Shown: positions 35,062-45,662, numbered from the stretch's first letter. The stretch is 64,000 nucleotides of DNA from Methanoculleus sp. UBA430 (GCF_002506585.1 NZ_DAXW01000003.1:255071-319070); one strand, 5' to 3'. The notes: generated from the letters alone by a model not told the origin. Translations and numbers: made by a program.

Positions 35062-35261
35062 CGCTCCACCTGCAGAACGGACACATCTGTTCCCTGGTTT
35101 CCGTCCGGCGCAGGGGTACCGGCATGACCGGCAGCGAGCAGCACGAAGAGCGCTATGGCCGGGTAAACGGAAGCCTCCTGCGGGGGCCCCGCCGGCAGCA
35201 TTGCCGTCCCGGCAACGAGCAGCAGGAGAACAGCAAATCCGGTTGCAACCTGTTTCATCAT
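35058..35261 (-). CDS. Small secreted protein, truncated sixth copy of tandem family
   Basis: The 67-residue product starts MMKQVATGFAVLLLLVAGTA, almost the same signal peptide as in the five paralogues upstream, and follows the same conserved intergenic sequence (TTTTTCGTGAAA). After the signal peptide the family resemblance ends, replaced by a second hydrophobic stretch (about 33-48) and a polar tail. It is probably a relic of a sixth tandem copy whose body was lost or replaced. Its stop overlaps the lipoprotein start. Confidence 0.55.
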   Translation of the reverse strand: MMKQVATGFAVLLLLVAGTAMLPAGPPQEASVYPAIALFVLLAAGHAGTPAPDGNQGTDVSVLQVER

Positions 35262-35287
35262 GGTCTCAGCATTTCACGAAAAAGGGG

Positions 35288-36235
35288 TCAGTACAGCCCC
35301 TTCCCGAGTTCCGGGACCGCGGGGACGTACTGGTAGAAGGTCCCGGTCTCGTTCTCCCCTTCCACGGTGCCGCGGAAGTAGTAGGTCGGTTTGAGGTAAG
35401 GCTGCTCGGTCCCGGGTGGGGTCGCATAGTAGCAGAGCTTGACCTCCTCGACGACCGCCCCCTTCGGTGAACTCACCGTGGTGACGACCCCGGTCTGCTT
35501 GAGTTCCTCGATCGCTTCTTCGGGGGAGAGGATCGGGAATTCCTTGTAGGGTTCGGCGTCACGCCAACGTCTGGTGATTTCGAGAATATCGCCGCCCCCG
35601 CCGATGGTGACCCGGGTCCCACTTCCGGCCACGCGAAGGCCGCTCAGGGTGTCGGTGAAGTGGACATCACGATCTTCGTACGTGACGATGGGTGCATCTC
35701 CCGAATGGTTCGAGAAAATCCCTTTCCCACCTTGAGACACACTTGAGAATACCGCCCCTTCGGGCATGAGATCGTGGGAGGTGAGGAACGATTCGGCGAT
35801 CTTCCGGCACTCCTCGTCGGTCGGGAGGTTTTCAGGGCGGTCGCGTGGATCCACACCACTACATCGACCATACCACGTATAAGTCATATAACCGCCTCCT
35901 CTATCGAGATCAAACGTATAGGGATCGCCTGTGATGCGGTGTGACACTCTCTTCTCTTCAACCGGCCCGGTCAGCCCGAACTTCTCCGCTATCTTCAGGG
36001 CGTCGTCCTTTGATACGGCAGTATCGACCGTCTTATAAACCATGGCCTGCCCGGGAGATCTTGGGAGGACGGTACCGAGAGTGATCTCAGAGACGCTCTG
36101 CACGCCGTACGGTCCGACAATCTCGATTCCTCCGTTTGTGCCTTCATCGTCCGGCGGAGACGCCACCGGTATCAGTGCCGTCCCGGCGATGATCAGCATA
36201 AGGATGGCAAAGCCAATTGCGATCTGTTTCATCAT
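35288..36235 (-). CDS. Secreted PepSY-like protein, tandem copy 1 (most downstream)
   Basis: The 315-residue paralogue has a signal peptide (MMKQIAIGFAILMLIIAGTA), then IAEKFGLTGPVEE (about residue 85), LPTDEECRKIAESFL (about 143), a GGGGDILEITRRWRDAEPYKEF strand (about 220) and LSPEEAIEELKQTGVV, followed by the invariant ending YVPAVPELGKGLY. The two similar 'helix then DG-turn strand' units resemble PepSY/YcdB domains; this is pattern-based. No lipobox is present, so it is probably released or retained by its signal anchor. No ribosome site precedes it; a conserved TTTTTATGAAACGCGGATACG replaces it, as in the other copies. Confidence 0.65.
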   Translation of the reverse strand: MMKQIAIGFAILMLIIAGTALIPVASPPDDEGTNGGIEIVGPYGVQSVSEITLGTVLPRSPGQAMVYKTVDTAVSKDDALKIAEKFGLTGPVEEKRVSHRITGDPYTFDLDRGGGYMTYTWYGRCSGVDPRDRPENLPTDEECRKIAESFLTSHDLMPEGAVFSSVSQGGKGIFSNHSGDAPIVTYEDRDVHFTDTLSGLRVAGSGTRVTIGGGGDILEITRRWRDAEPYKEFPILSPEEAIEELKQTGVVTTVSSPKGAVVEEVKLCYYATPPGTEQPYLKPTYYFRGTVEGENETGTFYQYVPAVPELGKGLY

Positions 36236-36268
36236 CGTATCCGCGTTTCATAAAAAGGTGGAGTGGGT

Positions 36269-37225
36269 TCAGTACAGCCCCTTCCCGAGTTCAGGGACTG
36301 CCGGGATGTACTGATAGAAGGTCCCGGTCTCGTTCTTCCCTTCCATGGTTCCGTGGAAGTAGTAAGTCGGCTTGAGGTAGGGCTGTTCGGTCCCGGGCGG
36401 GGTTGCATAGTAACAGAGTTTGATCTCGTCGACGACCGCCTTCTTCGGCGAACTTACCGTGGTGACGACCCCGGTCTGCTTGAGCTCCCCGATCGCTTCT
36501 TCGGGAGAGAGGATCGAGAACTCCTTGTAAGGCTCGGCGTCGCGCCAGCGTTGGGTGACTTTAAGGATGTCGCCGCCCCCGCCGATGGTGACCCGGATCC
36601 CGCTTCCGGCCACGGGATAGCCGCTCAGGGTGTCGGAGAAAAGGACATCCCGATCTTCGTACGTGACGATGGGTGTACCTCCCGAATGGTTCGAGAAAGT
36701 CCCCTTCCCACCTTGAGACACGCTTGAAAAGACTGCCTCTTCGGGCATGAGCCCGTGGGAAGTGAGGAACGACTCGGCAATCTTTCGGCACTCCTCGTCG
36801 GTCGGGAGGTTTTCGGGACGGTCCCGGGGGTCCACCCCGGAGTAGCGGCCATCCCACGTGTAGGTCATATATCCGGATTCTTCCTCGATCTCAAACGTGT
36901 AGGGTTCGTCTTTGACGACGTAACACTTGATCCTTCCTCCGCTTTCCTCGACCGGTCCGGACATACCGAACTTCTCCGCTATCTTCAGCGCGTCGTCCTT
37001 CGAGATGATGGTATCGACCGTCCTGTAGACCATGGTCTGTTCGGGATACCGCGTGAGGGCAGTACCAAGAGTGATCTCGGAAACGCTCTGCACGCCGTAC
37101 GGTCCGACAATTTCGATTCCTCTGTTTGTGCCTTCATCATCCGGTGGAGATGCCGCCGGTATCAGTGCTGTCCCGATAGCGATCAGCACGAGGACGATGA
37201 ATCCGGTTGTAATCTGTTTTATCAT
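36269..37225 (-). CDS. Secreted PepSY-like protein, tandem copy 2
   Basis: The 318-residue paralogue shares its N-terminal third (ASPPDDEGTNRGIEIVGPYG) with copy 1 and its last third nearly base for base with copy 3. It differs in a longer insertion SGGRIKCYVVKDEPYTFEIE around residue 98, also present in copy 5. The mosaic relation suggests recombination among the copies. Signal peptide 1-22 starts MIKQ. Layout, leader sequence and ending are those of the family. Confidence 0.65.
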   Translation of the reverse strand: MIKQITTGFIVLVLIAIGTALIPAASPPDDEGTNRGIEIVGPYGVQSVSEITLGTALTRYPEQTMVYRTVDTIISKDDALKIAEKFGMSGPVEESGGRIKCYVVKDEPYTFEIEEESGYMTYTWDGRYSGVDPRDRPENLPTDEECRKIAESFLTSHGLMPEEAVFSSVSQGGKGTFSNHSGGTPIVTYEDRDVLFSDTLSGYPVAGSGIRVTIGGGGDILKVTQRWRDAEPYKEFSILSPEEAIGELKQTGVVTTVSSPKKAVVDEIKLCYYATPPGTEQPYLKPTYYFHGTMEGKNETGTFYQYIPAVPELGKGLY

Positions 37226-37251
37226 CGTATCAACGTTTCACGAAAAAGGGG

Positions 37252-38196
37252 TCAGTACAGCCCCTTCCCGAGTTCAGGGACTGCAGGGATGTACTGATAG
37301 AAGGTCCCGGTCTCGTTCTCCCCTTCCATGGTTCCGTGGAAGTAGTAAGTCGGCTTGAGGTAGGGCTGTTCAGTCCCGGGCGGGGTTGCATAGTAACAGA
37401 GTTTGATCTCGTCGACGACCGCCTTCTTCGGCGAACTTACCGTGGTGACGACCCCGGTCTGCTTGAGCTCCCCGATCGCTTCTTCGGGAGAGAGAATCGC
37501 AAACTCCTTGTAGGGTTCGACGTCACGCCAGCGTTTCGCAACCCGAAGGACATCACCATCTCCGCCAAGGGTGACATAAATCCCGTTTCCGACCACTGAA
37601 AGGTTACTCAACCTACCGGTGAACAGAACTGTAGTGTCCTGATCTGCGACAACCGTCTCATTTCCCTCAGCACTCAACATCGCTCCCCTGTCGTGTGATA
37701 TGCTGGAATAAGCAGCCCCGTCTGGCATGAGATCGTTGGAGGTAAGGAACGTTTCGGCGATCTTTCGCGCCTCCTCATCGGTCGGGAGATATTCCGGGCG
37801 ATCTCGCTCGTTAGATCCCATCCATCTTCCATACCAGGTATAGGTCATATAGCCAGTTTCTTTCTCAATCTCGAACGTATAGGGACTTCCTTTGATGACA
37901 TAACTCGTTTCGTACTCTTCAACCGGTTCGGACATCCCGAACTTCTCCGCCATCTTCAGGGCGTCGTCCTTCGATACGGTTGTATCGACCGTCTTATAGA
38001 CCGTGACCTGCCCGGGATACTTGGGAAGGGCAGTACCGAGAGCGATCTCGGAGACACTCTGCACGGGATATAACCCGGTTGCCTCAAACCCCAAGTGTAC
38101 CTCTTCATCCCCCTGCGGATGTTCCGCCGGTATCAGTGCCGTCCCGGCAACGAGCAGCACGAGGACGATGAATCCAAGTATAACCCGTTTCATCAT
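37252..38196 (-). CDS. Secreted PepSY-like protein, tandem copy 3
   Basis: The 314-residue paralogue has the same N-terminal outer segment as copy 4 (PAEHPQGDEEVHLGFEATG) and the same C-terminal third as copy 2. Its central region (MLSAEGNETVVADQDTTVLF) is unique to it. The family core GNGIYVTLGGDGDVLRVAKR and LSPEEAIGELKQTGVV is clear. It begins with MMKRVILGFIVLVLLVAGTA. Role unknown; see the array finding. Confidence 0.65.
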   Translation of the reverse strand: MMKRVILGFIVLVLLVAGTALIPAEHPQGDEEVHLGFEATGLYPVQSVSEIALGTALPKYPGQVTVYKTVDTTVSKDDALKMAEKFGMSEPVEEYETSYVIKGSPYTFEIEKETGYMTYTWYGRWMGSNERDRPEYLPTDEEARKIAETFLTSNDLMPDGAAYSSISHDRGAMLSAEGNETVVADQDTTVLFTGRLSNLSVVGNGIYVTLGGDGDVLRVAKRWRDVEPYKEFAILSPEEAIGELKQTGVVTTVSSPKKAVVDEIKLCYYATPPGTEQPYLKPTYYFHGTMEGENETGTFYQYIPAVPELGKGLY

Positions 38197-38229
38197 GGTC
38201 CTAGCGTCTCACGAAAAGGGGAGAGGGGA

Positions 38230-39174
38230 TCAGTACAACCCCCTCCCGAGCTCGGGAACCGCCGGGATGTACTGGAAGAAGGTCCCGGTCTCGCTCTCTC
38301 CCTCCACGGTGCCGTGGAAGTAGTAGGTCGGCTTGAGGTAGGGCTGCTCGTCCCGTGGAGGACTGGCATAATACCCGATTTTGATCTCGGTGACAGTCGC
38401 TTTCTTTGGAGAGCTCACTGCAGTGACGACCCCGGTCTGTTTGAGCTCCTCGAGCGCTTCTTCGGGGGAGAGGATCGGGAACTCCTTATAGGGCTCGGCG
38501 TCGCGCCAGCGCTTGAAGATTCTGAGGACGTCTCCATCGCCGCCGATAGTGACGTACATCCAGTTCCCGAAGACAGGGAGCCCGTTCAGTGTACCGGTGA
38601 AAGAAACCTGAATGTCCTCGGAAGAGACAACGGATGTATTTTTTTCCGAATCAAAAAATAATCCCTGACTGTGTCGTACACTCTTGTAGACCGCCCCTTC
38701 AGGCATGAGATCATGCTCTTTGAGGAAAGTCTCAGCGATCTTCCGTGCCTCCTCATCGGCAGGGAGATTTTCGGGGCGGTCTCGGGGATCTACATTGTTC
38801 CACCGCCCTTTCCATGTATAGGACAAACAACCTCCCTCTTTCTCGATATCGAACGTATAGGGATCGCCTTTGATGTAATACGACAGTACATTCTCTTCAA
38901 GTGGTCCAGACATACCGAACTTCTCCGCCATCTTCAGCGCGTCGTCCTTCGACACAGTAGTCTCTATCGTCCTGTAGACCACGGCCTGTTCGGGATACCG
39001 CGGGAAAGCAGTGCCAAGAGTGATCTCAGAGGCACTCTGCACGGGATATAACCCGGTTGCCTCAAACCCCAAGTGTACCTCTTCATCCCCCTGCGGATGT
39101 TCCGCCGGTATCAACGTCGTCCCGGCAACGAGCAGCACGAGGACAATGAATCCGGTTGCAATCTGTTTTATCAT
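38230..39174 (-). CDS. Secreted PepSY-like protein, tandem copy 4
   Basis: The 314-residue paralogue has the copy 3 type N-terminus and its own middle part (HSQGLFFDSEKNTSVVSSED). It ends with VPELGRGLY, the only copy with Arg instead of Lys. The element LPADEEARKIAETFLKEHDL and the strand GGDGDVLRIFKRWRD match the family. It starts MIKQIATGFIVLVLLVAGT. Confidence 0.65.
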   Translation of the reverse strand: MIKQIATGFIVLVLLVAGTTLIPAEHPQGDEEVHLGFEATGLYPVQSASEITLGTAFPRYPEQAVVYRTIETTVSKDDALKMAEKFGMSGPLEENVLSYYIKGDPYTFDIEKEGGCLSYTWKGRWNNVDPRDRPENLPADEEARKIAETFLKEHDLMPEGAVYKSVRHSQGLFFDSEKNTSVVSSEDIQVSFTGTLNGLPVFGNWMYVTIGGDGDVLRIFKRWRDAEPYKEFPILSPEEALEELKQTGVVTAVSSPKKATVTEIKIGYYASPPRDEQPYLKPTYYFHGTVEGESETGTFFQYIPAVPELGRGLY

Positions 39175-39200
39175 CGTATCAGCGTTTCACGAAAAAGGGG

Positions 39201-40157
39201 TCAGTACAGCCCCTTCCCGAGTTCAGGGACTGCAGGGACGTACTGGAAGAAGGTTCCGGTCTCGTTTTCCCCCTCCACGGTGCCGTGGATGTAGTAGGTC
39301 GGTTTGAGGTAAGGTTGCTCATCCCGTGGAGGACTGGCATAGTAGCAGAGCTTGACCTCCTCGACGACCGCCTTCTTCGGTGAACCTATCGTGGTGACGA
39401 CCCCGGTCTGCTTGAGTTCCTCGATCGCTGCTTCGGGGGAGAGGATCGCGAAGTCCTTGTAGGGTTCGGCGTCGCGCCAGCGTTTCCCGACCTTAAGGAC
39501 ATCGCCACCCCCGCCGACCGTGACGTAGATCCCGCTTCCAGCCACGGGATAGCCACTCAGGGTGTCGGTGAAGTGGACACAGGTGTCTTTGTATGTTTGA
39601 ATGGATGTACCATCCGTACTATTCGAAAAGAAACCCTCCCCGTGCGATACACCCGAATATGCTGCCCCTTCGGGCATGAGCCCGTGGGAGGTGAGGAACG
39701 ATTCGGCGATCTTCCGGCACTCCTCGTCGGTCGGGATGTTTTCGGGACCGTCCCGGGGGTCAACCCCGGAGTAGCGGTCATTCCACGTGTAGATCATATA
39801 CCCGGATTCTGTCTCGATCTCGAACGTATAGGGATCATCTTTGACGACGTAACGTTTTATCCTTCTTCCGCTCTCCTCAATTTGTCCGGACATACCGAAC
39901 TTCTCCGCCACCTTCAGGGCGTCATCCTTCGATACGGCAGTGTCGACCGTCTTATAAACCATGGCCTGCCCGGGATACTTGGGAAGGGCAGTACCGAAAG
40001 CGATCTCAGAGATATTCTGCACGCCATACGGTCCGAGAACCTCGATTCCCCCATGTCCGACTTCATCGTCCGGCGGAGACACCGCAGGTATCAGTGCCGT
40101 CCCAGCGACGAGCAGCAGGAGGAGGGTAAAGCCGATTGCAATCTGTTTCCCTACCAT
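39201..40157 (-). CDS. Secreted PepSY-like protein, tandem copy 5 (first of array)
   Basis: The 318-residue paralogue begins three bases after the stop of the caspase-fold gene; GGAGGT overlaps that stop, so it has a true ribosome site, unlike copies 1-4. It combines a copy 2-like insertion (SGRRIKRYVVKDDPYTFEIE) with a C-terminal part close to copy 4. It starts MVGKQIAIGFTLLLLLVAGT and ends PAVPELGKGLY. As the first copy, well translated and directly coupled, it may be the founding member. Confidence 0.65.
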   Translation of the reverse strand: MVGKQIAIGFTLLLLLVAGTALIPAVSPPDDEVGHGGIEVLGPYGVQNISEIAFGTALPKYPGQAMVYKTVDTAVSKDDALKVAEKFGMSGQIEESGRRIKRYVVKDDPYTFEIETESGYMIYTWNDRYSGVDPRDGPENIPTDEECRKIAESFLTSHGLMPEGAAYSGVSHGEGFFSNSTDGTSIQTYKDTCVHFTDTLSGYPVAGSGIYVTVGGGGDVLKVGKRWRDAEPYKDFAILSPEAAIEELKQTGVVTTIGSPKKAVVEEVKLCYYASPPRDEQPYLKPTYYIHGTVEGENETGTFFQYVPAVPELGKGLY

Positions 40158-40159
40158 AC

Positions 40160-41662
40160 CTAGACCTCCAATTTACAGGAATCTGTTTTGTACTGAAAAT
40201 TTGGCGGATCGCCGGGCGGGTTGATCGACGACCCGTACCCGTAAATATGGTCGTCGAGACAGTCAGGCGTGCTCAGGTCTCCGTCGATGTCCGCGGCGAG
40301 AATTGCCGTCCGCAGGCTGCCGTCGTTCGGGAAGACATACATGTCCGTCGCCATGTACCATGCCTCCCAGATGGTTTTGCCTTCCATCAGCAGATCCGCA
40401 AAATACCATCCCATATCCGGATGCGTGCCCCCGATTGTGTCGAAGCCGCATATGGAATGGAGCCCCTCGAAAGCGTCTTCCCAGTTCTCCCTGCACGTTG
40501 ATGCATTCAGGGTGTTGCACGATCCGAGAACAATCCAGTCGGTCTTCGTGTTGCCCCAGCGCGCCTCGTCGTAGTCCAGGTTGTAGTCGTCGGCAGCGGT
40601 CCCGAAGACAAAACCGTCCGTCCCCCCGTGGCCTACGAAGAAGGCCAGGTGCGTGTTGTCGATGTAGTTCGAATCAACCCCGCCGAAGGCTGGGTCCTTC
40701 CAGTGCCGTTCCATCGCGGCGTCGTTGCCGTTGATGAACCGGCCGGTCCATGAACTCGACCCGGCAAGCGTGTCGTAGAAGCCCTCGGCCTCTTCGTCGG
40801 CCCAGGCGAGGGGGGCCTGCGTGCCGTGATAGTCGCCCACCCACTCTGCGCAGTAGGAATAACTCCTGTAGTACGAACGGATCAGGTCTTCCTCCGCTGT
40901 CATGTACACCCAGTACGCCTTTCCCGGAAACATCAGGCGCTGGTCGCTGCTGCTGCCTGTCCCGCCGTTAACCATACTGACCTCGTAATCCTGCACTCCC
41001 GCATCGTAACCGGTTGCCGTTGCCCATGCACTCCCGAGGGGGAGGAGCATGTCCCGTGCGCAGGCCTGGTGCACGTCCCAGAAGCCGACAACGTTCCAGC
41101 CAGAATAGAGGTGTGTTGTCGCCGCCGTCTGCTCCTGCGCGGGCTTGAGATAGAGGGGAATCCGGTACGACCCGTTTGCGTAGATCCATACCCCCTCGAG
41201 CGGTCTGAACTCATCCAGAGGACCCATCGCCTCCCAATGGCTGCTCGAACCGTTATACCGGAGAGCCGAGTGGGCGGCCGTGTCCACCCCACCGAAGATC
41301 GCCATCATGGTATCATGCCCGTCGGCGAGCCAGAGGGGCGTCGAGACGAGGTTCCAGCCCTCGTGCAGGATCAGCGTGTTCGATGCCGGATCGAAGGCGG
41401 TTGCCGGGTACAACCCGCCCTGCACTGCCGGCGATCTCGGCGGCTCCCATCCCGGCGGATACGGGGGGACCAGGTCCTCCACGGCGACGGGGCCGGCAGA
41501 TGTCATAACTATCACCGCACTCCCTTCGTCCGGTGCGGCAACGCCAGGGTCCGATTCCTCATCCGTCCCCTGTTCACCCAGTACGGGTGCAACCGCGATA
41601 CCGGCGACGAGCAGCACGAAGAGCACTCGCACCAGGTATCCGGAAATGTCTGTGTTTCGCAT
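40160..41662 (-). CDS. Secreted caspase-fold (DUF6345-like) protein with GWN repeats
   Basis: The 500-residue protein has a signal peptide (1-29), two repeats of the archaeal surface pattern GWNLVSTPLWL (about 102) and SGWNVVGFW (about 188), and a C-terminal domain (about 262-480) with GVDSNYIDNTHLAFFVGHGG and WIVLGSCNTLNAS. His345 and Cys382 sit where clan CD (caspase/gingipain-like) peptidases have their catalytic dyad; the order GFYDTL, W-D, GHG, SCNTL, F-GLH-I-GF matches DUF6345 proteins. I infer an extracytoplasmic cysteine peptidase or an inactive relative. GGAGG lies five bases before the ATG at 41662, but a CCTCC can pair with it. Element C lies about 150 bp upstream. First gene of the accessory operon. 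Confidence 0.65.
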   Translation of the reverse strand: MRNTDISGYLVRVLFVLLVAGIAVAPVLGEQGTDEESDPGVAAPDEGSAVIVMTSAGPVAVEDLVPPYPPGWEPPRSPAVQGGLYPATAFDPASNTLILHEGWNLVSTPLWLADGHDTMMAIFGGVDTAAHSALRYNGSSSHWEAMGPLDEFRPLEGVWIYANGSYRIPLYLKPAQEQTAATTHLYSGWNVVGFWDVHQACARDMLLPLGSAWATATGYDAGVQDYEVSMVNGGTGSSSDQRLMFPGKAYWVYMTAEEDLIRSYYRSYSYCAEWVGDYHGTQAPLAWADEEAEGFYDTLAGSSSWTGRFINGNDAAMERHWKDPAFGGVDSNYIDNTHLAFFVGHGGTDGFVFGTAADDYNLDYDEARWGNTKTDWIVLGSCNTLNASTCRENWEDAFEGLHSICGFDTIGGTHPDMGWYFADLLMEGKTIWEAWYMATDMYVFPNDGSLRTAILAADIDGDLSTPDCLDDHIYGYGSSINPPGDPPNFQYKTDSCKLEV

Positions 41663-41667
41663 CTTTA

Positions 41668-41692
41668 CCTCCTTTCGTTCTGTGAACGGAGG
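41668..41692 (-). promoter_or_regulatory. Hairpin masking the ribosome site of the caspase-fold gene
   Basis: On the minus strand CCTCC-GTTC-ACA-GAAC-GAAA-GGAGG reads from 41692 to 41668: a 4-bp inner stem with a three-base loop and a 5-bp outer stem that covers the whole Shine-Dalgarno sequence GGAGG, with a four-base bulge. Translation of the operon could be held off until something opens it. A simpler CCTCC/GGAGG pair (3286-3282 with 3268-3264) precedes the gene at 3255. Confidence 0.45.
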
Positions 41693-41810
41693 CACGAAGA
41701 AAGGGTTATCTACCCGGATCACCCACACTCTCATGCCTTCGGGCCGCAGGGGGTTCTTCATTTGCGGTGATCGATCCCCCTTGTGACAATGAGGACTGCA
41801 ACGGTCCTCC

Positions 41811-41843
41811 ATATAGCATTTCTGTCCCTCCAAGCTACACGTC
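41811..41843 (-). promoter_or_regulatory. Promoter element C: GACGTGTA-N9-GACAGAA-N3-CTATAT
   Basis: On the minus strand GACGTGTA lies at 41843-41836, GACAGAA at 41826-41820 and CTATAT at 41816-41811. It points toward the caspase-fold and PepSY-like operon beginning at 41662, with a predicted leader of about 125 nt. Confidence 0.65.
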
Positions 41844-41945
41844 AGGGTGCCGGGACCGATTCCGGGCCTTCGCGATCGGCTGATCGCAGAGCGGTCCGCC
41901 GTGCAGGCTCCTCGAATCAGGATTCGAAAGAAAAGAGATGGGCTT

Positions 41946-43076
41946 TCAGACCCGCGCAATCCGCCCGACCACTTCTTTCAGGCTCTCCATCGAGGTCGCG
42001 TAGGAGAGCCGGAGCCAGCCCGGGGTGCCGAATGCGGTTCCCGGGGTGACCGCCACGTGGGCATCGTGGAGCCACGAGCGGGCGACCGCCATGTCGTCGC
42101 CCTCGACCTTCACGTAGGCGTAAAAGGCGCCGTCCGCGGGGGCGGTGGCATAGCCGAGGTCGCGGAGCGCCGGGATGAGGTAGTCGCGCCGGCGCTCGAA
42201 CTCCCGGCGCATCGATTCAACGCAGTCCTGGGGACCCTCGATTGCGGCGACCGCCCCGAACATCGCAAACGTCGTCGGGTGCGATATGGTATGCTGCTGC
42301 ACCTTCTCCATCTGCCGGACGATCGGCCGGGGAGCGGCCGCATAGCCGATCCGCCACCCGGTCATCGCGTAGGCCTTCGAGAACCCGTTGACGGTGATCG
42401 TCCGCTCCGCCATCCCCGGGAGGGAGGCGAGGGAGACGTGCTCTTTGCCGTAGACCAGCTTCTCGTAGATCTCGTCGGAGAGCGCGAAGAGGTCGTGGTC
42501 ACGGCAGATATCGGCGATCATCCGGAGCGAGTCCCCGTTTAATACCGCTCCCGAGGGGTTCGAGGGGGAGTTGACCACGATCATCTTCGTCCGGGGACCG
42601 ACGGCGTCAAGCAGCGTATCGTCGACCTGGAACGTTTCGGTGGAGAGCGCGTGGTGCCGGACGCCGGCGCCCGCGAGCCGGGCGCAGGGCTCGTAGGAGA
42701 CCCACGAGGGGTCGAGGACGAGCACCTCGTCGGTGGGGTTCAGCACGGCCTCCATCGCCTCGTAGATGGCGTCCTTGGCCCCGCAGGTGACGATCACCTC
42801 GTCGGGCTTTACAGGGACGCCGTTCTCGCGGACGAGCTTCTCCGCGATCGCGTTCGTCAGGGCCGGGATCCCGGCGCTCGGGGCGTAATGAGTCTCACCC
42901 CTTCTGAGGGCCTCGATGCAGGCCTCCTTGATGTGCGCCGGGGTATCGAAGTCCGGCTCCCCTATCGAGAGGCTGATGACATCAATGCCGTCAGCGGCCA
43001 TCCGCTTTGCCGCGTTCGAGATCTCAATCGTCGCAGAGGGGGCTATGCCTGCAATCTTCTCTGAGAGGCTTTTCAT
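41946..43076 (-). CDS. Pyridoxal-phosphate aminotransferase, aspartate/aromatic type
   Basis: The 376-residue class I/II aminotransferase has the fold's [12 protein letters not shown] segment (about 165), the Schiff-base lysine in [14 protein letters not shown] (about 230) and the C-terminal RLSYA arginine. It could transaminate aspartate, aromatic amino acids, or cysteate to sulfopyruvate. The start at 43076 forms an ATGA overlap with ribH; the frame is open upstream only inside ribH. It is the downstream part of the AGXT-like, ribC, ribH cluster. Confidence 0.85.
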   Translation of the reverse strand: MKSLSEKIAGIAPSATIEISNAAKRMAADGIDVISLSIGEPDFDTPAHIKEACIEALRRGETHYAPSAGIPALTNAIAEKLVRENGVPVKPDEVIVTCGAKDAIYEAMEAVLNPTDEVLVLDPSWVSYEPCARLAGAGVRHHALSTETFQVDDTLLDAVGPRTKMIVVNSPSNPSGAVLNGDSLRMIADICRDHDLFALSDEIYEKLVYGKEHVSLASLPGMAERTITVNGFSKAYAMTGWRIGYAAAPRPIVRQMEKVQQHTISHPTTFAMFGAVAAIEGPQDCVESMRREFERRRDYLIPALRDLGYATAPADGAFYAYVKVEGDDMAVARSWLHDAHVAVTPGTAFGTPGWLRLSYATSMESLKEVVGRIARV

Positions 43077-43480
43077 TCCAACCGCTGGACCATCTTCACG
43101 GCCGACTCGACGGCACGCTTGGCGTAGTCGATACGCTCGGTCGCTTCCATCCGGGTCATCCCGGGCCCGGAGATGCCGAGGGAGACGGGTTTGCCGTACT
43201 CGAGGGAGAGGTCGATGATCTTCCTCGCGGCATGCTGGACGACGATCTCGTCGTGCTGGGTGGCGCCCTCGATGACGCACCCGATCGTGACGACCGCGTC
43301 AACCTTCCCCTCAGTCAGCATCTTCTTGATCGCGAGCGGCATGTCGTAGGCGCCGGGGACGTAGAACGTCTCGGCCACCTCCGCCCCGAGGAAACGGGCA
43401 TGTTCGCGGGCCTCGATCTCCATCATATAGGTGATGTCGCGGTTGAACTCCGCGACGACAAATCCAAGGTTTATCGTCAT
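43073..43480 (-). CDS. ribH: 6,7-dimethyl-8-ribityllumazine synthase
   Basis: The 135-residue enzyme condenses the ribitylaminouracil with dihydroxybutanone phosphate in riboflavin and F420 precursor supply. Markers are [22 protein letters not shown] and [12 protein letters not shown] with the catalytic histidine. It overlaps the aminotransferase gene and follows ribC by 57 bases. In methanogens this pathway also feeds F420 synthesis. Confidence 0.94.
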   Translation of the reverse strand: MTINLGFVVAEFNRDITYMMEIEAREHARFLGAEVAETFYVPGAYDMPLAIKKMLTEGKVDAVVTIGCVIEGATQHDEIVVQHAARKIIDLSLEYGKPVSLGISGPGMTRMEATERIDYAKRAVESAVKMVQRLE

Positions 43481-43537
43481 CTCAATCCTTCCTGTGGTAC
43501 TACTCGCACCGATTACTGATAATTATCGCTCTTTGCG

Positions 43538-45126
<1,589 letters not shown>

Positions 45127-45263
45127 GTGGATCAGTCCATATCGTCTCGTCGGGTATAGACGCAGTTCCTGCAAGGAACTTGGATGTAGATTCATATCAA
45201 CCTCACCACCGTGCGATACCGACAGAGAAAAGAGGGAGCAGGAGCATACCGAAAGGAGATAGC

Positions 45264-45656
45264 ATGGTTGACGTCGCGGTGATCTGTGGGTCCGCCTCGG
45301 ACGGTCCCGTCGCAGAGAAGGCGTTTGGAGTCTTAAAGGAGCATGGTCTATCCTACGACTACCGGGTGATCTCGGCGCACCGTGACCCCGACCGACTGGA
45401 CGAGTACGTGAAGGGAAGCGACGCCCGGGTCTTCATCGCGATCGCCGGGCTCTCGGCGGCCCTTCCCGGCGTGGTTGCCTCAAAGACGAAACGACCGGTG
45501 ATCGGCGTTCCGGTGAGCGGGAAATTGATGGGCATCGACGCCCTCCTCTCGATCGTCCAGATGCCGAGAGGCGTCCCGGTGGCCTGCGTCGGGATCGATA
45601 ACGGCGAGAACGCCGCACTCCTCGCGGTCCGGATCCTCGGTGCCGGGCGCACCTGA
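45264..45656 (+). CDS. purE: N5-carboxyaminoimidazole ribonucleotide mutase or AIR carboxylase PurE
   Basis: The 130-residue protein has the PurE signature [15 protein letters not shown], the histidine in [11 protein letters not shown] and [15 protein letters not shown]. It moves or adds the carboxyl group in purine synthesis. AGGAGAT precedes the ATG at 45264. It is divergent from the class V aminotransferase and followed by a strong T-run terminator. Confidence 0.94.
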   Translation: MVDVAVICGSASDGPVAEKAFGVLKEHGLSYDYRVISAHRDPDRLDEYVKGSDARVFIAIAGLSAALPGVVASKTKRPVIGVPVSGKLMGIDALLSIVQMPRGVPVACVGIDNGENAALLAVRILGAGRT

Positions 45657-45662
45657 GATAAC

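Noticed and set aside
35262..40200. Regularly spaced repeats at about 980 bp as possible CRISPR or mobile element
   Set aside because: The repeats are whole paralogous genes with their short spacers; no short direct repeats with unique spacers, no terminal inverted repeats and no transposase.
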